A stretch of 64,000 bases of DNA, taken from positions 496,001-560,000 of the forward strand of contig NW_026570254.1 of NCBI RefSeq assembly GCF_019649055.1, read 5' to 3'. The notes under the pieces are model-generated. The model ran no database searches, had not been told where the DNA came from, and saw only the letters and a list, made by a program, of their open reading frames with translations. The translations under genes and the position numbers were made by a program. The stretch comes from Paramacrobiotus metropolitanus (taxonomy: Eukaryota; Tardigrada; Eutardigrada; Parachela; Macrobiotidae). Of the stretch, positions 10,401 through 22,535 are shown one piece after another (the first letter of the stretch is position 1; the number at the start of each line of letters is the position of its first letter).

Positions 10401-13400
10401 ATTATGAAGCGGAAAATCTGGCACGATTACAGAAAATGTTTTCCCGGAAATGGGAATTCATTTTTATGCAGGCAGAAGCTCAATCCAAGTAATTTAAAAA
10501 TAGGGTTTTCTAGCGCAGTACTTAGCATTACTCTAAGAGGCTACAACTGCATTGCTTTACAGGGTAGACAAAAAGCGTGATAAATTAGAGCGGAAGGTTT
10601 TGGATAGTCAAGAAAGGGCATTTTGGGATGTTCACCGGCCATTTGTAAGTGAAAAAGAAATCAACAAAATTACAGATCTTCTCTTGATCTTTTCGCATAT
10701 TTTTATTTGTTACAAGAATTGTTCTTATTTTGCCTTTCTAACAGACAAATTATAATTTACCTTAAATTTTAACGCAGTAGCCGGTCAGCAGTAGCATTAG
10801 TACACCGTTGAGCGCTCCTCTTGTAATTAATGAATGATCTTTGCAAAGCAATTCTTAGACGGAGTGTTTAACATCAGAAGTATGAGTGCTGTACTACATA
10901 TAGTACTGCATTACCTCATTCTAGTATTAATTTAATGTCATAAGCTGTAAGATGAATAATAATTCGTTTACTACTGCAACAAGACAAGACTGTAATACTG
11001 GTATTAAATACTTGTGTACAACAGTACAGTGGTAATACTTCGATCTACAACGAAGCTGCAGTTATTACGTATGCGTATTTTGAAGCCTGGCTGTGTAAAT
11101 ACCACGGAATTGGACTTCAAAAAAGCTTCCCGAACAAAAAAGGCTTCTAAAGGACTGAGTCGAATGTCGGCAAATCAATTAACTTCAGGAAGTTCAAGTC
11201 GTCCTAGAATAGCAGACGATCCACAAGTGATAGAGATTTTCGTCAAAGAAGTGGACCGGTTACGCCAGCGTTTAGCACGGAGACACCTTAAAATGTCGGA
11301 AATTTCTAAATTGTAAGTACGACTGCTATTAATGTTTACTATTAACGTCAACTATAGTAAAAATAAATAGTACAATGTTAATAAATACGTGTGCCACTAA
11401 AGGAGCGATAATAAAGAGAACAAAATAGTTTTAATTTGTAATGCTTTGTTACTTTTTGTATCAATATTTCGCTTCGTTATCTTCTGAGAGCGATTGCAGA
11501 ATGGTTGAAAAAATTTTAAAATCCATGATGTTTCTCATCATCCGTAGCCTTAAATGTACTAACATAGCTTAAAGTACTTATTGTATGTGTATATGATCCG
11601 GTAAGTGCAGCTGGAATGAGTTAGTGGAGGTCTTGATTTTTTTGCAGCCATATAGCATTTTTTGAGCAATACGCGGAATACGATCCATTCATATCTCCGC
11701 CGGAGCCTTCTAATCCTTGGATATGTGATAACCCCGATCTCTGGGAACAAGAGAAACTTTCGTAAGTTGCAGCACAATCGCTGCCACTCTCTGACCACTT
11801 AAACTATGCATTTCAATCAATAATCGCCGGCTGTGTTTTCTACCCTGCAGCAAAGATCCTTCCGGCAAGCGCGTAAAGCGATGGGCTTTCTCCTTAAGGG
11901 AACTCCTAAAGGATCCTATGGGAAGAGATCATTTTATGAAGTTTTTAGAAAAAGAAGTCAGTGGCGAAAACCTTAGGTGTGTGCCGTGTGACTTTAGCCA
12001 AACCACAGTAAAATGTTTTTATGATATGACCACTGTACTCCATCCAGCGCTGTTGTTTTTCCTGGTTTACTTATGACTATTTAAAGTATGCTTAATATAG
12101 TTTTTTTCACTTATGACTATTTTAAAGTAGGCTTAATATAGTTTGATATGTATAGTTCAATATAGTCCGTTTAAGTATGCTTAATATAGTTCATTTATCT
12201 TTGTGAAGATGAAGTATTTGACATGTGTACCATTTTTTAACACATTCCGCGGGGATTTCTTAGATTTTGGGAATCTGTGCAAGAACTCAAACGTCTGCCA
12301 AACAAACAGATTTCCAATCGCGTGAAGGAAATTTTTGCGTAAGTTTAACGCGTTGTATGAAATAAATAGCACCTTCTGTGCGAATATTTATGTGTAGGCA
12401 GTGTAGATAAATATCGGAAAACGGAAAAACATATTAAAACATATTAACACGCACTACAATAGATATAGTACATAAACTTATGCGAAATTTATGCGTGAGT
12501 GTTCAAAGATATACCATACGTGTTTTTGTGATTGGGAACGACCTCCCGACAGACCCTTCGGTATAATGGAAATTTACTTTCTAGCTTTGTATTGAGAATA
12601 AAATTTTTGTCTATTAACTATGTATTGCATTTTTCGTTTGTCGGTTAGCATTCTTTAATTGTGCCAGTGCATTTTTTCGTATGCTAAAAAAAAACTTAAA
12701 TACAGTTTCGCTATAACACCATAACTTTGCCCATCATAACAACAGCTCAAATTGCTTCTTTTTTCATGACTGCATGCCTTTTGTGACTTTACTGTGAGTA
12801 TGTCTATAGATTCGTTATTGTGCGTAGCGGTGATGCTATTATGCTACCGAGTATGTGATTTTCTTTCATTCGACGACTTTATTTGATCACTTTTCATACG
12901 CTTGTATTAAAAATAAGTAGCGAAAAATGTGTTGAACCTTTAATTAATAAGTATCGCATGTAGGTTTAACTGCTTACTAAAACCCAATTCACAACAGAAA
13001 AACTTCCTCTATATGCAATCCTGGTCAAGGAAAGTATAGAGGAATAGCGTAAAATTTAAAGGTTCTGCTTTAGTTATGTAAAGGTCAATGTATGGTAGCA
13101 GTATTGGAATGGTTGTGGTGATTGATAACTCGAAATCCTTTAGTGTATTTTAAAATGATGTACGCATGTATAGTTTTTTTTTGTTTTAAGAAAATTTTCG
13201 ATAGAATACAAAGCACAACTAAAACAATGCACAAGCATGCTATGCAAAACAGTGTCAGTTAATACTACTGTAACAGTGTTATTTTTAGATAAGGTTATAA
13301 ATAAATCATGGCATCTTTCACTGCGCTGCTGTGTATTGCTAAACTAGAGAATTCATTGAACGTACGCATGGGATAATTTTAGGGAATTCCTGGCACCTGG

Positions 13401-14334
13401 CGCTCATTCTCCTGTCAACATAGATGCAGTAGCTGCCGAAGTGACAAGGAAACATATGCAGAAGCCTTCTAGGTATACCTTCGAGGAAGCTGCGGTACGT
13501 ACTCATAAGCTTTAGGAAATTCTGTGGAGTAATGCAAAACTTTGATTCTGTTATTTTATTATTTGATTCTAATGGAGAAGATCGGAAATTAAATTGCTGG
13601 TATTCAGTAGGTTTCATATGTCTTTGATGTTTGTAAAGCCAAGAAACTAAACTTTTCTCCCGTTCATACGTTTGCTTTACAACCATTTGGCAGACTGACC
13701 ATACAATTTTTGCTTTACAACAGGAGCACATTTATAATCTAATGGGCCGCGATAGCTACCAAAGATTCCTCCGATCTGATCTCTACAAAGAGTTGTTAGC
13801 GGGTGCGAAGAAAAAAGTAAGTTCCCGTCCAAGATCGGCTAACCGCCTCGCGATCACCAGAACGTCCATGTGAATACACTGACACTTCTAACAATACTAC
13901 TATCTGCAAATTCACTAACAATCCGTCTGACACGCATTACGAATCATGTTTTTCCCTCAAGTTATTATTAGCCGCACCGTTTGTACTATTATTCTGTTCG
14001 ACACAGAACAATTAACTTTTTGGTTATGCCTAGCATGGTAAAGTTCCCTGATACATTATCCCGGCGCATACGCAGTCCAGCATGACACCACTACACAACC
14101 ATTGCGTTAATCCCTTGATTAATCACTTAGTCTATTTTGTGCACAATTATATATAGACGCACTGTATGATTTTTTTCTAAGCTTTGATCTTGATCTGCAT
14201 CCATGCATCCGTGCGCCCCCCAAACTTGGTTGTTGTTTTCCTTTTAGAGTTCCGTACGTGGACTGCGTTCAGTTATTAGTTTTCCTGGCCGCAAGGACAA
14301 CCCCAACGGCCAACAAGTTCAGCCCCTTTCGTAG
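7445..14334 (+). CDS. RGS7: R7-family regulator of G-protein signalling (RGS6/7/9/11, EGL-10/EAT-16 type)
   Basis: GTPase-activating protein for Gi/o alpha subunits that acts as an obligate dimer with Gbeta5. Coding exons: 7445-7966, 9270-9366, 9570-9620, 9988-10094, 10198-10249, 10347-10488, 10563-10644, 11086-11312, 11648-11761, 11851-11976, 12264-12338, 13383-13494, 13724-13816, 14248-14334. All junctions are GT-AG and in phase, giving 628 aa. Domains: low-complexity N-terminus (1-170) with a 12-residue alanine run; DEP about 200-265 ([29 protein letters not shown]); DHEX ([37 protein letters not shown]); GGL about 400-460 ([15 protein letters not shown]); RGS about 475-600 ([42 protein letters not shown]). 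The start is uncertain: in-frame ATGs at 7730 and 7736 would remove the arginine-rich leader and leave a length closer to the family's. Confidence 0.95.
12069..12193. repeat. Short tandem repeat in an RGS intron
   Basis: Two copies of a ~40-bp unit reading ACTTATGACTAT...AAAGTA.GCTTAATATAG (12069-12108 and 12109-12146). A partial third copy, TTTAAGTATGCTTAATATAG, follows near 12170-12190. It lies in the intron between the first two RGS-domain exons. No function is implied. Confidence 0.75.
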
Positions 14335-17300
14335 CACGTACGCTGATATTATAGGGCGCGAGCTAGAAAAATACAATCAAAAATCAAAGTACCAATTGTA
14401 CTGTGCTGTTGCTGCTGCACGCCAGGCAAATTCTTCTCTGTGCATACATTGCCCATGTGATTATGCTCTCTGATCGAAGTGACGGAATGATCAGAAAACA
14501 TAGTTTTGTCAGATATATTTCATGTTTTGTTGTGTATACAGTTATTATGGTTATGAATGTTTTGCAGCGACAACCCAAGTTATTTCAATTGTATTGACGC
14601 GAATCAACTTGTATGTTGTCGGTGATTGCTGTAATCTTCAATTAAAGTGCACTGGCCGCATGTTGCCGCTCAGACGCAAAGTTTGTATTAAAGATGTATC
14701 AGTCCGGAAACTGCTTACACTGTTTTTTTGGTACTTTTGGATCATTTATACGTTTTGGTTTGACGAGGTATGGTCATCCTACTAGTAGATATATTCTGCT
14801 CCAGTAATGGTGGGCGTACCGCTCTGCAACTGCATCCGATCGTTGCATGGAAAAGCATGCATTCCAATCCGATGGGAAATACTGTACTTCTTACTTCACC
14901 ACATTTTGACCTTATGGCACACCATACACCCACACCGTTCCGATACGAATTTTCGCAACTATTTCATATCTAGCCTGTATTAAATTCATTTTATGTATTT
15001 TTGCATTATTTCGCCAGTGCATTGTAATTTTGCATATATTGTTGTAAACTTGTGGGTAGTAAACATAAGCCTTATACTCCTAGAGTGGTTCCTGTACATG
15101 TGCATTGACCTTTCCTATGTTAGTGCGGTACTTTGTAGTTGGTACCCTATGAGCTCTAGATATCATATTTTGACAATGCAGCTTGCAATGCATTGGCTAC
15201 TGTACTAGTTATGCTAGTCTCACAAAATGTCTATAGTGTACGTAAAGGTTGCCAAATTACCTACATGTTGCTAAATGTCACATTAAGTCATTTTTTATGC
15301 GCAGTTCTTTTAATTTTAAATTTTACTTACGCGATTTGTGGAGTATTAGTGTGCTATCCATCTTTCCAATCTAGTAAGGCTTTAACAGTTTTTTTGTTTA
15401 TTGGATTAAATTTAAAGCAGTTACTTGACGACCTAGAACTCAGTAAGAATCTTCAGTCTACCTGTGGCATTAGCCGCTGTTCTCCATATAATTATCAACT
15501 TTTCCTTGTTTCAGGGAGGAAAGTTCAACATTCCGAAGTTGCATAGTTTTAGTTTGTCCACTGGTTAAGTTGCCTCTTTGCAGCTGTTTTGGATGTAAAT
15601 ATTTATATTCATCTGGCTGTGCTGTTTTTCCGGAAGCGCTACAGTAAAATGTATATCCCACCGTCCGAAAAGGTCACAATAATATTATTTGATTTTAGGG
15701 CTAGCAAAACTAATTTTCCTGTTTAATTTATGCAAATAGAGGTGCATGCTGTTTTGTTGTATACTTTGTTAGGTTTCAAACTTTCATGAGAGCTGTCAGC
15801 TTCTATGTTATTCATTATACTCTTAAAGCTGTTATGAAGTCGGAAATCGTGACAGCTTGAAAATACTGAGTACCATAAAGGTGCGACAGAAAGGCGATCG
15901 TATTGTACGTGCGAAATGAATGTTCGTATTATTAGCGTACCTTAAAAAACGTTATTCAGGTCTATGCATTATTGCGATTGGTGTTTTGCTTCACCTCACT
16001 ATTGTTGGCGAGAGTACGCGGTTAGTTCAGTCTACAGTCTATTCGTAGCGTTCCAGGATTAAGCTTGTCTCATTTCGTTGTACAAGAAAATATCATTCAC
16101 CAACCATTCTCATGCAGAATCCGTTTTCGCAATTATATACCACGATTAAAAAGATATAGGTGATGTAAGGTGTAAAAAGATTAAATGTGATGATGATGCT
16201 GTGGATGAGGGGTTTTTGCATGCTGTAATGAAAAAACACTTTGTGTTCCTATGTTGTCACCGACTTTGTAATACGTGGTGTTGATGACTCACGTTGGTAT
16301 TCCCACCCGTAGGGAATTCTTAAATAGGTAAGTTGTAAGTTGTACCGTATGTTGCCTTCACCGAAATGTTACGAACTACTTCATATATTATGTTGAAATA
16401 TTTTGCCTTCAATTATACCACCGTGCAGATAGAGTGCAACGCTGCTTATATTGTACAAGAAAAAGAAAATTACTTTTTTCGCCCGGGCCGGGGCGTGGCG
16501 AGGAAGCAACTAAACTGAACAAAATTTCTGTTACTGTTCACGTTTCAACTTGTTAACAAAACTATCAAATTTTTTTCATTGACAATATGAGTAAAATCAG
16601 TAAATTAATTATGATGAAGAATATTGCTTTATAAAAAAGCATTCAAAGGTCATCGTGAAAGACATTTGAAAGGATTGCATTTGTTACTTCAAAAAATTGC
16701 TATCTTGAAATACCAACTTCACGGATCTCTGACCCAACAATTAGTAACAGTATCTACCACTTTATTGCACTGTCTTCATTATTAGATTTATGCAACAGGT
16801 TTTAGCATTTCTTAAATGGGAATATCGTGCATTTCTTGCTGAAATTACACCAGATTAGTCGAAATCAGGTACTTACACTCCAACCGTGGGGTACTCATTT
16901 TGGAGTGTACATTTACAGTATACTGTCCACAATCAGCAAGCAAAAACTACATTTTAAAAGATAGAATAAAGAAAAATGGTGCGTGCAAATAGTAATTTTC
17001 TAAAGCCCAGTTCATATTAAGTTGTGTGGTTAAAAGAACTGGCATGGCACGCCACACAGCGCGGAAAATATGGTAGTTGAAAATTTGTAGGTTAGCGGTA
17101 CATATTGAATTCGTCAGGCGTATCCTGTTTCCGAAAACCGCCAGAGTAGAACATACATATCGTACGATATCTTGACGAAGCCGCCGTGATTCCGGGGCAA
17201 AGGCAGTACAGCACCACACTGTGCACACACGGCTAACGCCAGCAACAACACGAACCAGCGACACCACTCCTTCCTTCCTGCTGGTGGATGCCACTTCCGC

Positions 17301-17880
17301 TTTTTTGACTCCAGCTAGTCATCTTCTCACTGGCATACAACGCGCTCCACATATAGCCCCAGTGATATTGAATTCTCCAGAACAAACGTAAATTACGTCA
17401 AGTGCATATTACACCGCATGGAATGCGATGAACATCAGCATGCGGTAGACGTTTGCCGGATCACTGTCCCTGCTTCACCCATCGGATTGCTGTGCAATAC
17501 AGAATATCTATATACAATACATGTGTGACATATATACGTGTGTGCATGAGCACAGTGCACTGACTACACGCAAATATAATATATTGGTACATATATGCGC
17601 CTGAGTTGCCATTTGCATCCTGTTGCCGGTAATGTAGATCTGGCTAGCCTGCGCCGCGAAGCTTTGCTGGATGGAGCTCAATCCATAATATACCAAAAAC
17701 CGCACACTTTATTAAACTATCTACATACACTACCGTCAGTCTGCAAAAGATTTGCTGTGCCATCCGAAGAGTTGTGTATATGCGTGCGTTTTCTGCCTTT
17801 CTTTTTCCCAACAGATCAAGTGCAAGATTAACCCACGTCATACAACTTGATCTGCTGTTATTTAAATTAAATCCCAACGA
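14335..17880. other. Intergenic region between RGS and Ggamma
   Basis: Mostly AT-rich with scattered short frames and no recognised domain. Part of it should be the RGS 3' UTR. The 17000-17300 part is richer in GC and encodes, on the minus strand, a hydrophobic stretch resembling a signal peptide (see findings), but no start codon or partner exon supports a gene. Confidence 0.45.
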
Positions 17881-18009
17881 CAGCCGCTAGATTGCCCCAT
17901 CAACAGTAGACCCGTTGTTTACGTTGCCCGGCGCTTCCACCAACCAACCGACCGACCGACGGATCGACTCAGTTGGATTAAATATCTATTTAATATTTGA
18001 TACCAAAAG
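17880..18009 (+). other. Probable 5' UTR exon of the Ggamma gene (3' boundary at the splice donor)
   Basis: A GC-richer block with an ACCAACCAACCGACCGACCGAC microsatellite ends at ACCAAAAG followed by the strong donor GTGAGT at 18010. The matching acceptor (TCTTTCCATTGTCAG) ends at 18786, 18 bases before the Ggamma start codon. A spliced leader exon is therefore likely. The 5' boundary is not defined. Confidence 0.5.
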
Positions 18010-18804
18010 GTGAGTCTTCAATAACAATCACACTGTTATCATAATAAACGATCGATCCAATTGCAAATTGATTGATTTAAACGTCTGCATACAACATCGT
18101 GCATTTGTCGCGAATACCAAGAAGCTAGCAAAATTTGGTATCATTAAGCAGTATTAACGATAAGTAGCAGTTCTATAAATATATCCAGCTTTTATATAAC
18201 ACTGATTTTTTTATGTAACAGTATTTCGTTCAACACAAAAATATTTATGAAATGTGTGTTCCGAAATTAATGTTACAGGTACTACTTTACCTAAAGATAG
18301 ATGCTAATTGCAAAGAAAGTTATTGACGAGCGCAGTTATTGACGGCACATAAATAACGGTTGGTTCAGTTAATGTTGCAACAGCTAGGTGATCATCACCT
18401 TAGAATCTTTCAAATCCGTACTTTCCCCGGCTGCTGACAGGGCAGGTATTCCTGCCAAACCATAAATGCTACGTATGCCGCAGTAACTGTGCGCTGTACA
18501 ACCGTTTTTTATGTGTTTTTCTTTTGTCTCAGCACGAAAGGCGAAAAACCAACTGTATTGAAGTTGACTATATAACAATAGTTTTTTCAGTGAAACTATG
18601 TGTCGAGAAATGGAATTTATGTGGCATTTGCGAGTGTTATAATTAATTGCAGTACTGCATAATTAGCCTCATGCGGTGATAGCATGTGTCAGTTAACACC
18701 TACAACTACAAGACATTAAGCATTACAAATGGGTTATGGATGAACAAATTAAAATTCAACACTGATGGTGTATCTTTCCATTGTCAGAGTGCCTAGACTA
18801 AAAA

Positions 18805-21419
18805 ATGTCCAGCCAAGTACAGGCCATGAAGAATCAAGTTAAGCAACTGCGGCAAGAAGCTAGCGTGCAAAGGATTCCCGTCTCCAAAGCGTGCGATGAG
18901 TAAGTGTGGCAGCAATTATTATTAACTGTGGATGAATAGAGCCAACATCATAATGCGTTCCGGTATTGTGCTTTTGTCATGCTTTGACGACCGAGTTTGA
19001 TACTGTAACATCCAGTACTGGTGTATGTATCCGATCTCTCACACAAAATTTTCAGCAACATAAAATTATCAAAACTGAAAAGATAGAGCAATAAATCCAA
19101 GCGTTTATTAGAAGCATCTTATGCTTAAGATGATAATATGCAAGTGGGCTGTTTACATTGAAAATCCGATCAATTTTTGTAAGCGTTGTCTCTGCTACCG
19201 GTACTGTATGTAATGTATTATGTGTGCCGCTTGTCTGAAGCTGAGAAGTTAGTATACTGTACTAATCAGCGGTGTTGATATCAGACCAAATATGTATTAA
19301 TACCTGAAAGTTAGTATACGGTTGGTGAATGATTCTCATTTCTCGCAGATGCTATTTGAAAAGTTTTCAAAAGTTTTCTAAAATATTATTTTCTTGTGAG
19401 ACACAAGAAGGTTTTAGCATGCAGAGGATGTGTCGGGCGCCGTAATTCGCAGTCAAATGGTATTTCATTGGAAGAATAGTGTATCCTGCGCATTAGCGGA
19501 AATTTGAGCTGGAACGAGCTGGTCACCAGGGGTTTTCAAGACTGCTTAAGCTTTCCGTGTGGGTATTCTGGCTAACGAACGAGAAGGATTGAGCTAGATA
19601 ACTGATTGACAGAAATCTGTGACATGTATAGTACACGTACTTGAGTAGGATAACATCAGCCGCCGCCACCGTCCGACTGCAGTAGCACAGCCGGGAAAAA
19701 GATTATGCGCAGTTATCTCATTTTGGCCCACGCGCACAACAACACAGTGCACTACGGAATACAGATGGAGCTCATAAGCTAGCAGCCCATTCTCCCGGTA
19801 GGAAACAAATCGCTTGTAATCGTTTGCATAGGCCACAAAAGGAACAGACGGACACATGAATGCGACATGGCCATATTCTGTAAACAGTGTTTATTGATAA
19901 ATCTGTTTGCACAGCAACATCAGGCGCTCCAACAAACAATGACATTAAAACCTTTCATGCTCCAGATAGCATAAAGTCTTCATTCAAATATACATCAAGG
20001 AAAACAAATTGATCGATACCTACTTAACTCTGTACAATCCCATTACAGCCGCTGACTATGCATACAAATATCGTGTATATATACAAGTTTTATAATGCAG
20101 GAACTCGCATATGTGGAAATTAATATTCCAGACTAATAAGTGTTGTTAGGGGAAATGTATAAACAGCGTTAGTATCTGGATTAGTGTTTGATAATTGGCT
20201 TATTACGTGTGTTTATTTTAGCGAAAGCGCCATAAGAAAGTTGGTTTGAATACTTGTACTTGTATTTCCAAATTATGCTATATATGTTGTTCGTAGGTTG
20301 CATCATTGCATCGTTCCAGTAGCGAATGAATTATTATTATCGAAGATTCATTTTTATTTAGAACGAGTCAGTGGTTGCACAGAATTAAGAAGCCGCACAT
20401 AAACAAAAATGCGGAATTGTAGAATTGTAAAGCAATATTTTTGAAATGCGTTTAACTGACTTTCATAGACGGCTTAATTACAAAAATAATCTCCTGCAGC
20501 GAAGATAGAAGACAAATGCATACCTTAAATAACTTCAAAATTCCGGTATCATCAGATCGCTCGCGTTGTAATATGTCGCGAACTTTGTTTTTTTATTGCT
20601 TTTCGAGTTTTCGAAGTAGACGCTTATAAACTCTATGGATTTTTGGAATCCATAGGGTGTATACGAAGGAATACGAAGGACAGCATAGTGATTAAGTAAA
20701 CTTTTTGCCTTATACACATTTCAGTACATGCGCCCAAATTAGGTTGCATATATTAGAACCCAAGGATTAGTTTGCGATCGGAAAGTTAATTTTATGCATG
20801 AAACTTTGCGAGATCGTCTTCTACCACGGAAGCGTGTGGAGCGCTCGCTTTGTTCGCGAACGTCGGGAATATCTGACGGAATGGTTAAGTTGCAATATGT
20901 AATGGATAATCGGTTTGTCAGTATTTTTCTTCTTTATGACTCGCTGTCAGAAACCGGCATCTTATTGCGCCGTAAATATCCAGCCATTACGTGCACAGGA
21001 GCACTGCGTGACCGGCACGATGGTCAGCGACACAACATACGCGTTCATTCAAATAATTATTACGTGGGCAATTTCACTTCAGAATCTCAGGAAATGAACA
21101 AATTAAAGTTAAGACACGTTTATGGATGACGTCTAACTTTGGCTGAGGCTCTTACACTGAGAACTGGCCAATAATATTGACACGCGACTGGTAAAAAGTG
21201 ACCTCTAGCGAGTACAGAAGCGAACATTCAAGCTTGTCTACGTTTGTCTCTATATAAAATACTGTATGTGCTTAATTACTCGACTTTGTACGCTGGACTA
21301 TGCAATTTTGCAGTCTGATCCGATTCTGCCAAGATAACCAAAAAACCGATGTGCTGGTGCAAGGAATTTCCCAATCCGAAAACCCATTCAAGGAAACAAA
21401 GGGATGCACCGTTTTATGA
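18805..21419 (+). CDS. Heterotrimeric G-protein gamma subunit
   Basis: Forms the obligate beta-gamma dimer and anchors it to membranes. Two coding exons, 18805-18899 and 21314-21419, join in phase (GA|T) to a 66-residue protein, the usual length. The N-terminal helix carries VKQLRQEASVQRIPVSKACD, the standard coiled-coil contact with Gbeta. The C-terminal part has the conserved ENPFKE motif followed by a CTVL CaaX box. A final leucine predicts geranylgeranylation rather than farnesylation. The start ATG is in an A-rich context just after a probable leader-intron acceptor at 18786. The second exon is easily missed because a longer open frame overlaps it. The subtype is not assignable by eye. 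Position downstream of an R7 RGS gene is functionally suggestive but probably fortuitous. Confidence 0.93.
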
Positions 21420-22244
21420 TACAACCAAATGGTTAAGCCTTGGAATCACGGACTGTTTTGTATGGTTACTTACATTTGTTAGACGGTTACTGTCGTTTTC
21501 CATAATAATATCCAATCCTATATATGTAAAAATGGATGCGATCATAAGCGTTGACCGGTATTATTTTGATAGAGAGTTAACGGACCCTGATATTGTTTCC
21601 TGGCATTTTTAGACAAAAAATAGTTGGAGGAAATATTTGTACAAAATTCTAACTGCAGTCCCAAAGTGTCGATGTTAATTGTTATGTACATCACAGGGTA
21701 ACTGGGGCACACACAGTGACACACCTGACGGTATTACTCGTATTACAGTAATAATAATCCTCGTGACCCTATAAATCTGGAGTAGTTGTGGTACTGTTGC
21801 GCGTAAGCGCTCGTACTTCTACTTTTTTAGTGGTGTGTGGTGAAAGAAACGGCCAAAAATTCCAGTGAAACGTTAATAAAAAAACTTTTTGAAATTCAAA
21901 TATTTCAAAAACAGTTTTCCGAAACTTAAAATATAATACGATAACGGTATATGTAGAAATAAGCCGACACGGATCTGTTATATTTAGCGGATTCTCTAGA
22001 GTCAATCCGGGCACTACATCTGACAGATTGTCGGGATTTGATCTATGATCCAGCCCGAAAAACAACTTCCCGATTTCAACTTTCCCGACAACTATAATGC
22101 GCTAATAACAATAAGCACACAAAACCGCAATTCCTCCGATACCGCGGACGCATTACGCCGATCAGTCCGTTAAATATTCATAAGAAGCTGTCAAGTGAAA
22201 ACATCGAAAGAGAGTAAAACATTCCCCATCAAAGACCACTTTAC

Positions 22245-22305
22245 TTTGGCATGCCAGTGTCGCACACACCGCCAATATGATCAGCCATGCGTAAAGCGAA
22301 TCCAT
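22245..22305 (-). CDS. Possible signal-peptide first exon of an unidentified secreted protein
   Basis: An ATG at 22305 (minus) opens a 20-residue stretch reading MDSLYAWLIILAVCATLACQ, a good match to a secretory signal (hydrophobic core, small residues before the cysteine). It then meets a possible donor GTAAAG. Without splicing it reads on to a stop at 22162 (46 aa). No downstream exon was found towards lower coordinates, and it sits only 230 bp beyond the RED stop codon, so it could equally be chance sequence in the RED 3' UTR. Confidence 0.2.
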
Positions 22306-22535
22306 ACCACTAATTCCCGTCCCGAACACTCCAGTGCAGAAAATGAATAGGGGACTCTCTGTGTGTGTACGTGTACAGACTGACAGACGAGACTGTCCTC
22401 TGGTCGCAGTGCCATCATTCATTTCTAGCCCTTTTCGATTCACCACTGCAATTTGGCGAAAAGAGGAAAACTCAATAGCAATGCATCTTCATGATCCGCA
22501 ATTATGATGCTTCGACTGTCGTGACATACTACAAC

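Noticed and set aside
19594-19857. 87-residue minus-strand frame in the Ggamma intron
   Set aside because: GC-richer sequence with a possible donor at its end, but no similarity and no partner exon; left unannotated.
20794-21129. 111-residue plus-strand frame in the Ggamma intron
   Set aside because: No similarity, no supporting splice context, and the composition is like the surrounding intron.
21349-21612. 87-residue plus-strand frame over the second Ggamma exon
   Set aside because: It is in a different frame from the Ggamma C-terminus (ENPFKE...CTVL), which is the conserved reading with a proper acceptor and stop.
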